Origin: Palsa-504 sp963769715
GTDB lineage: Bacteria; Actinomycetota; Actinomycetes; Streptosporangiales; Streptosporangiaceae
Reading direction: 5' to 3'
Length of the DNA: 64,000 bases
Assembly: GCA_963769715.1 (NCBI GenBank)
Contig: CAVYNE010000005.1
Coordinates: 62,001 to 126,000, forward strand
Positions 7,989 through 16,064 of the stretch are shown piece after piece. Under the pieces are notes generated by a model that was not told the origin of the DNA, did not search any database, and saw only the letters and a list, made by a program, of their open reading frames with translations. Positions within the stretch are counted from its first letter, which is position 1. Each line of letters opens with the position of its first letter. The translations under genes were made by a program, and so were the position numbers.

Positions 7989-9620
7989 ATGCACCCGGGA
8001 GTCTTCGCCGACAAGGAGCCGGACCGCCCGGCGGTCATCATGGGCACGGCCGGCACCGTGGTGACCTACGCCGAGCTGGAGGCCTGCTCCAACCAGGTGG
8101 CCTGGCTGGCCCGGTGCTACGGGCTGCGCCCCGGGGACGGCCTGGCCGTGATCATGGAGAACCGGCCGGAGCTGTTCGACCTGGCCTGGGGCGCGCAGCG
8201 GTCCGGCTTGCAGTTCACCGCCGTCAACTGGCACCTGACCGCGGCAGAGGCCGGATACGTGGTCAGCGACAGCGGCGCCCGGATGGTGGTCGTCAGCTAC
8301 CAGCTGGCGGGGCTGGCCGCCCAGCTGGGAGCGGCGCTGGCGCCGGGCGTGCGGCGGCTGATGATCGGCGGCACGATTCCGGGCTGGGATGCCTACTCCG
8401 ACGCGGTCGGCGCGATGCCGCCGACGCCGATCTCGGATGAGTGCGAGGGCGACATCATGCTCTACAGCTCCGGGACCACCGGGCGGCCGAAGGGAATCAG
8501 GCGGCCGGTCAGCGGGGCGGCCCTCGGCGAGCATCCGGACATCCCCGGGCACTGGCTGCGTGAGCTGCTCGGCATGGCCGAAGGCGACGTGTACCTGTCT
8601 CCGGCGCCCTTGTATCACGCCGCGCCGCTGGCCTGGAGCATGGCCAGCCACCGGACCGGGGCGACCGTGGTGGTCATGGAACGGTTCGAGGCCGCCCAGG
8701 CGCTGCGGCTCATCGAGGCGCACCGGGTGACGCACAGTCAGTGGGTACCGACCATGTTCGTCCGGCTGCTGAAGCTGCCCGCTGTGGCGCGGGCTGGCTC
8801 CGACCTGAGCAGCCTGCGCTGGGCGGTGCACGCCGCGGCGCCCTGCCCGGTCCCGGTCAAGCAGGCCATGATCGACTGGTGGGGACCGATCCTGTTCGAG
8901 TTCTACTCGATGACCGAGGGGTTCGGCGCCGCATCCATCTTCTCCGACGAATGGCTGCGCAAGCCGGGCTCCGTCGGCCGGCCGCTGATGGGCGTGCCGC
9001 ATGTCGTTGGCCTTGACGGGGCTGAGCTGGCGCCGGGTGAGGTGGGCACGATCTGGTTCGAGGGCGGCACGCCTTCGGAGTACCACGGCGACCCGGGCCA
9101 GACCGCCGCCGCGGCCAACGAGCGCGGCTGGCGGACCGTCGGCGACGTCGGGTACCTCGATCGCGACGGTTACCTCTACCTCACCGACCGGGCGAGCAAC
9201 CTGATCATTTCGGGTGGGGTGAACATCTATCCCCAGGAAATCGAGAACGTGCTCACCATGCACCCGGACGTGCTCGACGCCGCGGTGCTTGGCGTGCCTG
9301 ACCCGGAGATGGGTGAGCAGGTGAAGGCCGTGGTGCAGGTGGCTACGGCGCAGGCTGGCGTGCAGGCCGGGGCTGGCGTGCAGGCCGGGGCTGGCGCGGA
9401 GGCGGAGGCTGGCGCGGAGGCGTTGGCTGGCGCGGAGGCGTTGCTGGCGGACCGGCTGGGGGCCTACTGCCGCGAGCACCTGGCTGGGTTCAAGTGCCCG
9501 CGGTCCTACGAGTTCACGGTTGGGGAGCTGCGGACCCCGGTGGGCAAGATCCGCCGCGGCCCGCTGCGCGAGCAATTCGGCGCGGAGGCGGGGCCTTTTC
9601 GCCCGACATATCGGGCATAA
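7989..9620 (+). CDS. Acyl-CoA synthetase (ANL/FadD family) with an expanded Ala/Gly repeat
   Basis: 543 residues behind GGGAGG at 7976-7981. The AMP/ATP motif L-Y-S-S-G-T-T-G-R-P-K-G is at about 158-169, with the Y-S-M-T-E-G loop, the G-D-V-G-Y-L-D hinge and a C-terminal G-K-I-R-R lysine. It adenylates a carboxylic acid and forms its CoA thioester. Between the last C-terminal strands, residues ~452-490 hold an A-G-V-Q-A-G / A-E-A-L-A-G expansion encoded by five 18-bp tandem units (9354-9443); family members lack this. The promoter contains TAGGATAATTAG, also found on the other strand near 13512. Confidence 0.87.
   Translation: MHPGVFADKEPDRPAVIMGTAGTVVTYAELEACSNQVAWLARCYGLRPGDGLAVIMENRPELFDLAWGAQRSGLQFTAVNWHLTAAEAGYVVSDSGARMVVVSYQLAGLAAQLGAALAPGVRRLMIGGTIPGWDAYSDAVGAMPPTPISDECEGDIMLYSSGTTGRPKGIRRPVSGAALGEHPDIPGHWLRELLGMAEGDVYLSPAPLYHAAPLAWSMASHRTGATVVVMERFEAAQALRLIEAHRVTHSQWVPTMFVRLLKLPAVARAGSDLSSLRWAVHAAAPCPVPVKQAMIDWWGPILFEFYSMTEGFGAASIFSDEWLRKPGSVGRPLMGVPHVVGLDGAELAPGEVGTIWFEGGTPSEYHGDPGQTAAAANERGWRTVGDVGYLDRDGYLYLTDRASNLIISGGVNIYPQEIENVLTMHPDVLDAAVLGVPDPEMGEQVKAVVQVATAQAGVQAGAGVQAGAGAEAEAGAEALAGAEALLADRLGAYCREHLAGFKCPRSYEFTVGELRTPVGKIRRGPLREQFGAEAGPFRPTYRA
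9354..9443 (+). repeat. 18-bp coding minisatellite in the ligase gene
   Basis: About five 18-bp units (two GCTGGCGTGCAGGCCGGG-type, then three CTGGCGCGGAGGCG-type) keep the reading frame. They insert an Ala/Gly/Glu-rich loop into the C-terminal domain of the acyl-CoA synthetase. Confidence 0.85.
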
Positions 9621-9655
9621 CGCCCAGAGATCTCGTGCTGCGGGCCGCACGGATG

Positions 9656-10046
9656 CCAATGAAAGTGACGCTCTACCTAAAAGAGGGGTCTTTGATAAAT
9701 CCCGCAACTATCAGGCCAGGTCAGCGGGTCGTCTGGTGATCGAGGCCACGTTCACGGTGTGACCCGGCGCGGCCGGCGCGGCCGGCCGGTGCGGCCATCT
9801 CGGGCCTTGTGACACACAGGCCCCGCAGACGCACTACCAGGACCCTAAGAGGCACCCTCGCACCGGCTGTTTCATGATCATGAGCAGTTCGGGACAATAT
9901 TTGTCCCGAACTGCACACGATCATGGTCCGCGCCCGGAATGCCTCACCCTGAGGTTTCCTCATAACCGGACATAACGGATCGCTCGCAGGGCGAGGGCGC
10001 TTCATCACCGCCAGCCAGCATCCACGCGGCTCGCCGGAGGCATTGA
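9656..10046. mobile_element. Miniature inverted-repeat element, copy A (internally deleted)
   Basis: Bases 9657-10041 match 57681-58067 at roughly 96%, with single-base insertions/deletions that break any shared reading frame, so the unit is non-coding. The left end CCAATGAAAGTGACGCTC matches the terminal inverted repeat of copy B. At the point where homology stops, copy A jumps to CATTGA, the outer end of the other terminal repeat. Copy A therefore looks like a deletion derivative of B. A 53-base hairpin lies inside. No transposase is present. Confidence 0.75.
9873..9925. repeat. 53-base near-perfect hairpin inside miniature element A
   Basis: The inner stem is 14 bp and perfect (GCAGTTCGGGACAA, 9884-9897, with its complement at 9901-9914) around a TAT loop. 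It is extended by 10 bp (CATGATCATG with CACGATCATG) across an A/A mismatch: 23 of 25 positions pair. The sequence is identical in copy B. Confidence 0.88.
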
Positions 10047-10185
10047 ATTTCGCTGCGGGATGCGGGGTGAGCGGCCCGCACGGCCAGCCGGCGTTTTCCG
10101 CGTTTTTACGCCATTGCGTCTGGCACGGTCCCCGGCCGGTACCGCCCGCGCCGGTAATCGCGGGCGGCACCGTCGGGAGGTGCCG

Positions 10186-10992
10186 CTATTCGCGGGCCAT
10201 ATGCACGCGCAGTTCGGCTTCGGAGTCCTGGATTAGCTCTCCGCTGACGTCGACCGTCACGCTGTGGATGGTGCCGGTGAATTTGAACGGGCTGGGGTAG
10301 TCGTCGGTGATGGCGGAGCCGAGGTTGGCGCCGCAGGTGAGCGCACCGGGGTTGAGCACGAACGGGTTGGTGACGGGCGCTTCCGCGTTCCCGGTGAGGG
10401 TGCCGTCGACGTAGAGCTGGAGCTTGCCGGGCGCGCCCTTGCCGTGCTCCATGTCCGGCTTTCCGGTCGGCTCGAACTCGAACCTGAGCGCGTGCTGGCC
10501 TGGCGAGAGGACGATGTCGGATTCCACTCCGTATACAGCTCGGCCCACGTAGTTGTGGACGTAGCGGAGCTTGCCGTCCTTGACGAACAAGGAGTATCCG
10601 CCGGCCGCCGTGCCCTGGGACAGCAGCACCCCCTCGGCCCCGCCCGCGGGGATCTCGACGTCGGCGGTGATGCTGTGCGGGCGGTTGAGGACCCTGGGCG
10701 CGGCGAAGAACGGGATCCATTGCGTGCCGGGCCGGTAGGTGTAACTGTCCCGGGGCAGCGCGACGAGCGGCTTTTCGGCGACCATCCGGGCCAGGCCGCT
10801 GCCGTCGACCGGCATCACGTTGTACTTGCCGGCCTCCACGTACCACGTCCCTATCATCGCGATCAGCCGGTCGCGGTGGTCGGCGGCCACGTTGTGGTTC
10901 TCGGCGAAGTCCTCTGCCACGTGGTAAAGCTCCCAGCCGTTGGCGTCCAGCTCAGATAGCGTCTGGGCCGAGATCGGCTGCCCGAAGGGCAT
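10186..10992 (-). pseudogene. Arylsulfatase, C-terminal remnant
   Basis: The frame encodes the sulfatase C-terminal region. It includes G-W-E-L-Y-H-V-A-E-D-F-A-E-N-H-N, then L-I-A-M-I-G-T-W-Y-V-E-A-G-K-Y-N-V-M-P-V-D, followed by the beta-sandwich tail of large arylsulfatases. The whole N-terminal alkaline-phosphatase-like domain, with the C/S-x-P-x-R formylglycine motif and metal ligands, is absent. The DNA upstream to 11375 shows no sulfatase-like sequence in any frame. The product cannot be an active sulfatase. Miniature element A lies 140 bases beyond its 3' end, so a rearrangement is a plausible cause. Confidence 0.75.
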
Positions 10993-11347
10993 ACCCGTTC
11001 GTACTCGACAATGGCCATCCAGACCTCTCCCTTTGCTCGCCATCTGCCACGCCGCTGGCCCGTGTCCTGCGACGTCACGGCGCAGCGCACATCACCCAGC
11101 AGGGATGACCTCCGCTCCGATCGCGCCGCCCGGCCGAAGCCAGGCAATTTCCCCCGGTGGGCAAGCCGGCGCATCACCCACGCAGGATGAGGACCCACGT
11201 GCCGGAGCAGACGATGCTGGCGGAATGATTCCCCGCCAGAAGGCCAGGCGTCAGCCCCGGCGAAGTGACATTCCAGGTGCCGTGCCATCATGTGTCAGCC
11301 TTTTGGGGTACTCATGCTGAACGGCTGCCGCGGTGATGCGGGCCACA
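10993..11347. other. Intergenic stretch with no recognisable gene
   Basis: About 350 bases between the arylsulfatase remnant and the ppk2 leader. Minus-strand frames are open but show no family resemblance. I see no structured RNA or repeat here. It probably marks DNA brought in by the event that removed the sulfatase 5' end. Confidence 0.4.
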
Positions 11348-11375
11348 CCAGCCGGAGGTACCGGAGGTAAGCGAC

Positions 11376-12275
11376 ATGGCCAAGAAAAAGGATAACGACG
11401 CGGAGGTCAACGCGTCGCTGGCTGCAGCGCGGCAGATGACCGGAACCGGCCAGGCCCCGAACGGCCAGGCCCCGAACGGCCAGGCCCCGAACGGCCAGGC
11501 CCCGAAGATGAAGCGCAAGGAGTACGAGCGGGAGATGAGAGTCCTGCACGGCGAACTCGTCGCCATGCAGGAGTGGGTCAAGGCGTCGGGGGCCAAGATC
11601 TGCATCGTGTTCGAGGGCCGGGACACCGCCGGGAAGGGAGGCACGATCAAGCGGATCACCGAGCGGGTGAGCCCGCGGGTGTTCCGCGTCGTGGCCCTGC
11701 CCGCCCCGACCGAGCGCGAGAAGTCGCAGATGTACATCCAGCGGTACCTCCCGCACTTCCCGGCCGCCGGCGAGGTCGTGATCTTCGACCGCAGCTGGTA
11801 CAACCGGGCGGGCGTCGAGCCGGTGATGGGCTTCTGCAAGCCGGAGGAGACCGAGCGGTTCCTCGAGCTGGCGCCGGCGGTCGAGAAGGCCATGGCCGAT
11901 TCCGGGATCCTGCTGCTGAAGTACTGGCTCGAGGTCAGCCCCGGCGAGCAGACCCGCCGGCTGGAGAGCCGCATCAACGACCCGCGGAAGATCTGGAAGC
12001 TATCGGACATGGACTTGAAGTCCTACAGCCGCTGGTATGACTACTCCAGAGCCAGGGACGCGATGTTCGCCGCGACCGACACCGCGTGGGCGCCCTGGTA
12101 CATCGCGCACACCGACGACAAGAAGCGCGGCCGGCTCAACATCATCAGCCACCTGCTCAGCCAGGTCCCCTGCAAACCGCTCGCCCACCGGGACGTCACG
12201 CTGCCCAAGCGGCAGCGGGCCCGCGGCTACGTGGAGCCGGACCTGCCGTTGCGGTACATCCCGACACCGTTCTAG
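11376..12275 (+). CDS. ppk2: Polyphosphate kinase 2 (PPK2 family)
   Basis: 299 residues behind GGAGGT. The P-loop E-G-R-D-T-A-G-K-G-G-T (about 80-90), the V-V-I-F-D-R-S-W-Y-N-R Walker B (about 132-142) and the lid-region R-I-N-D-P-R-K-I-W-K-L-S motif identify a PPK2. These enzymes transfer phosphate between polyphosphate and nucleoside phosphates. Residues 25-43 are a low-complexity G-Q-A-P-N repeat from a 15-bp tandem array; it precedes the conserved fold and is likely disordered. It is monocistronic and convergent with the acyl-CoA dehydrogenase. The PPK2 subclass (NDP or NMP) was not resolved. Confidence 0.93.
   Translation: MAKKKDNDAEVNASLAAARQMTGTGQAPNGQAPNGQAPNGQAPKMKRKEYEREMRVLHGELVAMQEWVKASGAKICIVFEGRDTAGKGGTIKRITERVSPRVFRVVALPAPTEREKSQMYIQRYLPHFPAAGEVVIFDRSWYNRAGVEPVMGFCKPEETERFLELAPAVEKAMADSGILLLKYWLEVSPGEQTRRLESRINDPRKIWKLSDMDLKSYSRWYDYSRARDAMFAATDTAWAPWYIAHTDDKKRGRLNIISHLLSQVPCKPLAHRDVTLPKRQRARGYVEPDLPLRYIPTPF
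11448..11507 (+). repeat. 15-bp coding tandem repeat (four units) in ppk2
   Basis: GGCCAGGCCCCGAAC is repeated at 11448, 11463, 11478 and 11493 (last base G). It encodes four G-Q-A-P-N/K units in the N-terminal tail of PPK2 and is in frame. Confidence 0.95.
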
Positions 12276-12316
12276 ACCCGACTACGCTAAACGCGATTTC
12301 TCCGCTGCGGTTGGCC

Positions 12317-13468
12317 TCAGTACGTCCGCAGGCCCATGCTGCGGGCGATGCCGTTGCGCTGGATCTGGCTGGTGCCGCCGGAGATCGTGGCCACGATCGA
12401 CTCCCGGTAACGGAAGCTCATGACGCTCTCGGTGGAGAAGCCATGCCCGGCGCAGACCTGCATGCCCAGCCGGGCGGCGGCGACGTAGGTCTCCGAGCCC
12501 TTGAGCTTGGCCATTGCGCCTTCCCGGCCGCACGGCTGGCCCTGGGCCAGGAGCCAGGCGGCCCGGTAGGCCAGTAGCCGCGCCGAGTCGATTTCCACCT
12601 GCAGGTCAGCCATGGCATGAGCCAGCGCCTGGAAGGTGCCTACCGGCCGGCCGAATGCGTGCCGCGTCTTGGCGAACGCGAGCATCTCGTCCAGGGTCGC
12701 CTGGGCGGCGCCGAGATACCCGCCGGTGATGATCACCTTCTCCAGCTCGATGTTGGAGAGCAACACCGACCACCCCTTGTCCTGGGGGCCGACGAGGTTC
12801 TCCCGGGGCACCACCACATCGGATAGGTATACCTCGTTGGTCCCCAGGATGTGCCGGGCCAAGGTCGGGGTGCGCCGCACCTCTACCCCGTCGGCCTGCG
12901 GGTCGATCAGGAGCAGGCTGATGCCCTCATGCTTGGGCTCGCGGGGGCCGGTGCGGACGTAGGCGGCGATCGTGGTATCCGGGAGGCCGGCCCCGGTGCA
13001 CCACATCTTCTGGCCGTTGACCAGGAAGTGGTCGCCGCGGTCCTGCGCGGTGGTGCGCAGCGCCGCCGCGTCCGATCCGCTGTCCGGCTCGCTGACCGCC
13101 ACGGCGAGCCGCTGCCGGCCGGTCATGACGTGCTCCCGGATGAACGCCCGCTGGGCGTCGCTGCCCCAGTCGAACACCGTGATCCCCGGGATGAGGACGC
13201 CTATGTAGCACATGGCCACATCGAAGCTGGCCCGGCCGAGTTCCTCGGCGATCAGGATCAGCTCGACCGGGCCGCCGCCATCCCCGCCATCGGATTCGGC
13301 GAACGGCAGCGAGAACCAGCCCAGGTCAGCCAGGCCCTTGAACAGCTCGGGAGGGACGGCCGACTCCTCGTCCCACTCCTTGGCCCGCTCGGCCGGGCAG
13401 ACGTCCGCGACGAACTGGCGTGCCGTGGCACGGAGCATCTCCTGCTCGTCGGTAAGCCCGAAGTCCAC
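12317..13468 (-). CDS. Acyl-CoA dehydrogenase
   Basis: 383 residues, full length, GTG start. It shows the FAD-contacting A-V-S-E-P-D-S-G-S-D loop, the W-C-T-G-A motif, an R-x-x-F-G-R-P-V-G segment, and the C-terminal R-E-S-I-V-A-T-I-S-G-G-T-S-Q-I-Q-R. The MCAD-type Y-E-G glutamate is replaced by S-G-G, as in many bacterial steroid/branched acyl-CoA dehydrogenases, where the base lies elsewhere or in a partner subunit. It is divergent from an LLM oxidoreductase across an AT-rich promoter. Role: desaturation of an acyl-CoA intermediate. Confidence 0.9.
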   Translation of the reverse strand: MDFGLTDEQEMLRATARQFVADVCPAERAKEWDEESAVPPELFKGLADLGWFSLPFAESDGGDGGGPVELILIAEELGRASFDVAMCYIGVLIPGITVFDWGSDAQRAFIREHVMTGRQRLAVAVSEPDSGSDAAALRTTAQDRGDHFLVNGQKMWCTGAGLPDTTIAAYVRTGPREPKHEGISLLLIDPQADGVEVRRTPTLARHILGTNEVYLSDVVVPRENLVGPQDKGWSVLLSNIELEKVIITGGYLGAAQATLDEMLAFAKTRHAFGRPVGTFQALAHAMADLQVEIDSARLLAYRAAWLLAQGQPCGREGAMAKLKGSETYVAAARLGMQVCAGHGFSTESVMSFRYRESIVATISGGTSQIQRNGIARSMGLRTY

Positions 13469-13574
13469 CGGCTGCCCCCTTTGAAGGTCTGAGGTATATA
13501 GTAAAATAATTATCCTATGTTAGCGACCAAACGCCAAGCTTCCTGACCGACTGGCCCAGATCTTGGAGGAACCG
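13469..13574. promoter_or_regulatory. Divergent AT-rich promoter (acyl-CoA dehydrogenase / LLM)
   Basis: Contains GTATATAGTAAAATAATTATC in the middle of high-GC DNA. TAATTATCCTA here is the reverse complement of the TAGGATAATTA found upstream of the ligase at 7945, a candidate shared operator. The LLM start is set by GGAGGA at 13565-13570. Confidence 0.45.
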
Positions 13575-14603
13575 ATGAAGGTCGACGGCAAGCTCGGGGC
13601 GTGGCCCGCCAGCGCGGTGATCGACGAGGCCAGGCGGCACGAGAAGGCCGGCTATGACGGGCTGTGGACGTCGGAGTCCGCGCATGACCCCTTCCTGCCC
13701 ATCGTGCTTGCCGCCGAGCACACGGGGCAGATGGAGCTTGGCACGGCCATCGCGGTAGCCTTCGCCCGCTCCCCCATGCAACTCGCCTACACCGCGCATG
13801 ACCTGCAGGCGTATTCGGGCGGACGGTTCATCCTCGGCCTGGGCAGTCAGATCAAACCGCACATCGAGCGGCGGTTCTCCATGCCCTGGAGTCATCCCGC
13901 ACCGCGTATGCGGGAGTTCATCATGGCCATGCGGGCGATCTGGTCGGCCTGGAACGACGGGACGAAACTGAGCTTCCGTGGTGACTTCTACCAGCACACG
14001 CTGATGACCCCGTTCTTCTCACCGCCGCCCGCACCGGGCGGCGCACCCGAGGTCTTCCTCGCCGCGGTCGGGGAGGCCATGACCATCGTGGCCGGCGAGG
14101 TCGCCGACGGCCTGCTGGTGCACCCGTTCTCCACCGAGCGCTACCTGCGCGAGGTGACGCTCCCCGCGCTTTCGGCCGGCCTGGCCGCGTCGGGGCGGAC
14201 GCCGACCGACGTCGAGGTCAGCATGATGGCGATCATCGCGACCGGGGACACCGAGCAGGAGATGGCCCGCGCGGTGGCCGGCACCCGCCAGCAGGTCGCC
14301 TTTTACGGCAGTACCCCGGCCTACCGGGGAGTGCTCGACCGGCACGGCTGGGCCGGGCTGGGCGACGAGCTCAACTCGCTGTCCAGATCCTCCCGCGAGG
14401 ACAAGTGGGAGGCCATGGGCGCTCTCATCGACGACGAGGTACTGCACGCCTTCGCGGTCGTGGCCGAGCCGGCCGACGTGGCGGCGCAGATCCGGCGCAG
14501 GTTCGGCGGCTTGATCGACCGGGTCTCGTTCTACTCCCCCTATGAGACCGGCACCGAGATCTGGGACCTTATTCTGCGGGGCCTCAAGTCGGCAGGTTCG
14601 TGA
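13575..14603 (+). CDS. LLM-class F420-dependent oxidoreductase
   Basis: 342 residues. The ATG at 13575 is chosen because GGAGGA sits four bases upstream. Motifs G-Y-D-G-L-W-T-S-E-S-A-H-D-P-F and L-G-T-A-I-A-V-A-F-A-R-S-P, with L-Q-A-Y-S-G-G-R-F-I-L-G-L-G-S-Q, match the F420-dependent LLM subgroup common in actinomycetes (mycobacterial TIGR03617-like proteins). These proteins often occur with acyl-CoA degradation genes. It is divergent from the acyl-CoA dehydrogenase. The reaction is unknown. Confidence 0.85.
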   Translation: MKVDGKLGAWPASAVIDEARRHEKAGYDGLWTSESAHDPFLPIVLAAEHTGQMELGTAIAVAFARSPMQLAYTAHDLQAYSGGRFILGLGSQIKPHIERRFSMPWSHPAPRMREFIMAMRAIWSAWNDGTKLSFRGDFYQHTLMTPFFSPPPAPGGAPEVFLAAVGEAMTIVAGEVADGLLVHPFSTERYLREVTLPALSAGLAASGRTPTDVEVSMMAIIATGDTEQEMARAVAGTRQQVAFYGSTPAYRGVLDRHGWAGLGDELNSLSRSSREDKWEAMGALIDDEVLHAFAVVAEPADVAAQIRRRFGGLIDRVSFYSPYETGTEIWDLILRGLKSAGS

Positions 14604-14814
14604 TGGAGTTCACCTGAATGGGCACCACTAGGGCCGGGAGGACACCAAAATCCGCGATAAGGCGGTTACGCGCATGCGCGTGAGCCAAGCCGATCACCCT
14701 GCGCTCAACGACCGGCGACGCCGGTCGATGGCTATCGTCTCAGCTGCGTGACCCGCATCCGGCCGTCCGGCCGGCGGCGGAAGCTGCCGTGCGGCGGCTG
14801 CGAGCCGATCAGGA

Positions 14815-15846
14815 CTAAGGATCAAATCTGGCCCGGACGCCGTCCGCTACCTCCTCCGGGCTCAGGTCGATCAGTGCCTCTCCGAGGAGGCGCTCGAAAT
14901 AGGTGGCGTCGCTGCGGTACCAGGGATCCGGATTGGACCGGCTGACCACCTTGAGCACGACCTGGTGCCCGTGCTCGCGGGCCTGCGGCCCGCCGCCGAT
15001 CACGGCGAAGTTGAACGAGGTCAGGTTCCAGGCCCGGTAGGCGGCCAGGACCTGGGACAGTCCCTGGCCGAGCGCCTGGGTGTCCTGCTCGGTCAGGTCG
15101 GTCACATCGGCCGCCCCGCTGACCACGCCCCAGACCTCGTGGAACCCGGTCGGCGCGAAAGGGGTCAGCCAGGCCACCCGGCCGATGCGCCCGGCCCACC
15201 GGGGGCCGCCGGCCTCCTGGTCGACCAGGGCGCCCCAGTAGGACCCGTGCGCCTCGTGCCAGGCCATGGACTTCTCGGCCAGCAGGCGCTGGCCGGTCAG
15301 GCCGCAGGCGTCGTGGGAGGACTGGAGGTGCGGATGGACCAGTGAAGAGCCCGAGGGCGGAAGGTAGTTGGCGTTGACCGAACTCCACACGGCCGTGGGG
15401 TCCAGGCGCCGCACCATCCGGGCATGACGGACCATGACGGTCAGGGCATCCCCGACGAGGGACGGCGTCAGCTCATCCAGGTCGAGGAAATGACGCCCGG
15501 GATCGTAGATGCCGACCGCGCTGTGCGTGGCGTACGCCATGATGTTGGGCACCACCACGGCCCGGCCCAGGCGGATGCGGCCCTCGGCCGTGAGCTCGGC
15601 AGGAAACGGGACGGTGGCCGTCTCCAGGTGCTCGGCGTCGAACGGGCAGAAGGCTGGCTTGGCCGTAAGTTTGGTCAGGTCCGGGCGGGTCGGGGGCTGG
15701 AGCTTCACTCCGGTAAGGATCCGGGCGCTGGCTCCGGTCAGCGGGTCCCGCCGCCACCGCAGCCGCACCCGGGTCCAGGCGCCGCCGGCCGCCAGGTCAG
15801 GCACGCTGGCCTCAAGGTCTCGTTCTTCGAACTCAATCGCAGCCAC
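14815..15846 (-). CDS. Galactose-1-phosphate uridylyltransferase-like (HIT superfamily)
   Basis: 343 residues. An N-terminal substrate region with R-L-R-W-R-R-D-P-L-T-G and C-P-F-D is followed by the nucleotidyl-transfer motif V-H-P-H-L-Q; GalT has H-P-H-x-Q, where the middle histidine carries UMP. The C-terminal G-H-Q-V-V-L-K-V-V-S-R supplies the second half. Overall identity to classical GalT looks low, so it may be a related nucleotidyltransferase or phosphorylase. It is monocistronic and does not obviously belong to the neighbouring lipid genes. Confidence 0.65.
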   Translation of the reverse strand: MAAIEFEERDLEASVPDLAAGGAWTRVRLRWRRDPLTGASARILTGVKLQPPTRPDLTKLTAKPAFCPFDAEHLETATVPFPAELTAEGRIRLGRAVVVPNIMAYATHSAVGIYDPGRHFLDLDELTPSLVGDALTVMVRHARMVRRLDPTAVWSSVNANYLPPSGSSLVHPHLQSSHDACGLTGQRLLAEKSMAWHEAHGSYWGALVDQEAGGPRWAGRIGRVAWLTPFAPTGFHEVWGVVSGAADVTDLTEQDTQALGQGLSQVLAAYRAWNLTSFNFAVIGGGPQAREHGHQVVLKVVSRSNPDPWYRSDATYFERLLGEALIDLSPEEVADGVRARFDP

Positions 15847-15857
15847 GCGAGAAGCCT

Positions 15858-15941
15858 ATGGCGATTCCGGCCGGGCGGCCGGAAAACGAGCGGCCGTACA
15901 AGAACAAGCAGCGGAAGAAAAAGCCGCGAGCCGGCAAGTGA
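15858..15941 (+). CDS. Possible 27-residue Lys/Arg-rich peptide
   Basis: An ATG-initiated frame encodes a short, strongly basic peptide (P-Y-K-N-K-Q-R-K-K-K-P-R core) that ends TGA. It starts 12 bases past the divergent GalT-like start, and I see no clear ribosome site. Base composition is lower in GC than the neighbours. It could be chance. Confidence 0.22.
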   Translation: MAIPAGRPENERPYKNKQRKKKPRAGK

Positions 15942-16064
15942 GCCGCGGCGGCACCGCTGCCGGGGCGCGCCGCGCCGACCCATGCTGGCGAGGCTTGGCC
16001 GGGGCGTGTACCTGCTTCGTTCGGGCCGTTGATTGATTTATAAGATTTAACTATATTGGTTCCT

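Noticed and set aside
7953..9707. 584-codon minus-strand frame opposite the acyl-CoA ligase
   Set aside because: No ribosome site or domain; the plus-strand frame encodes a complete ligase.
9721..10170. Minus-strand frames in the miniature elements as a conserved protein
   Set aside because: The copies share only a short identical stretch; single-base indels put the rest in different frames, so the conservation is at DNA level.
14666..14680. ACGCGCATGCGCGT palindrome as a terminator
   Set aside because: Self-complementary without a loop and without a T-run; lies 60 bases beyond the LLM stop. Could be chance in GC-rich DNA.
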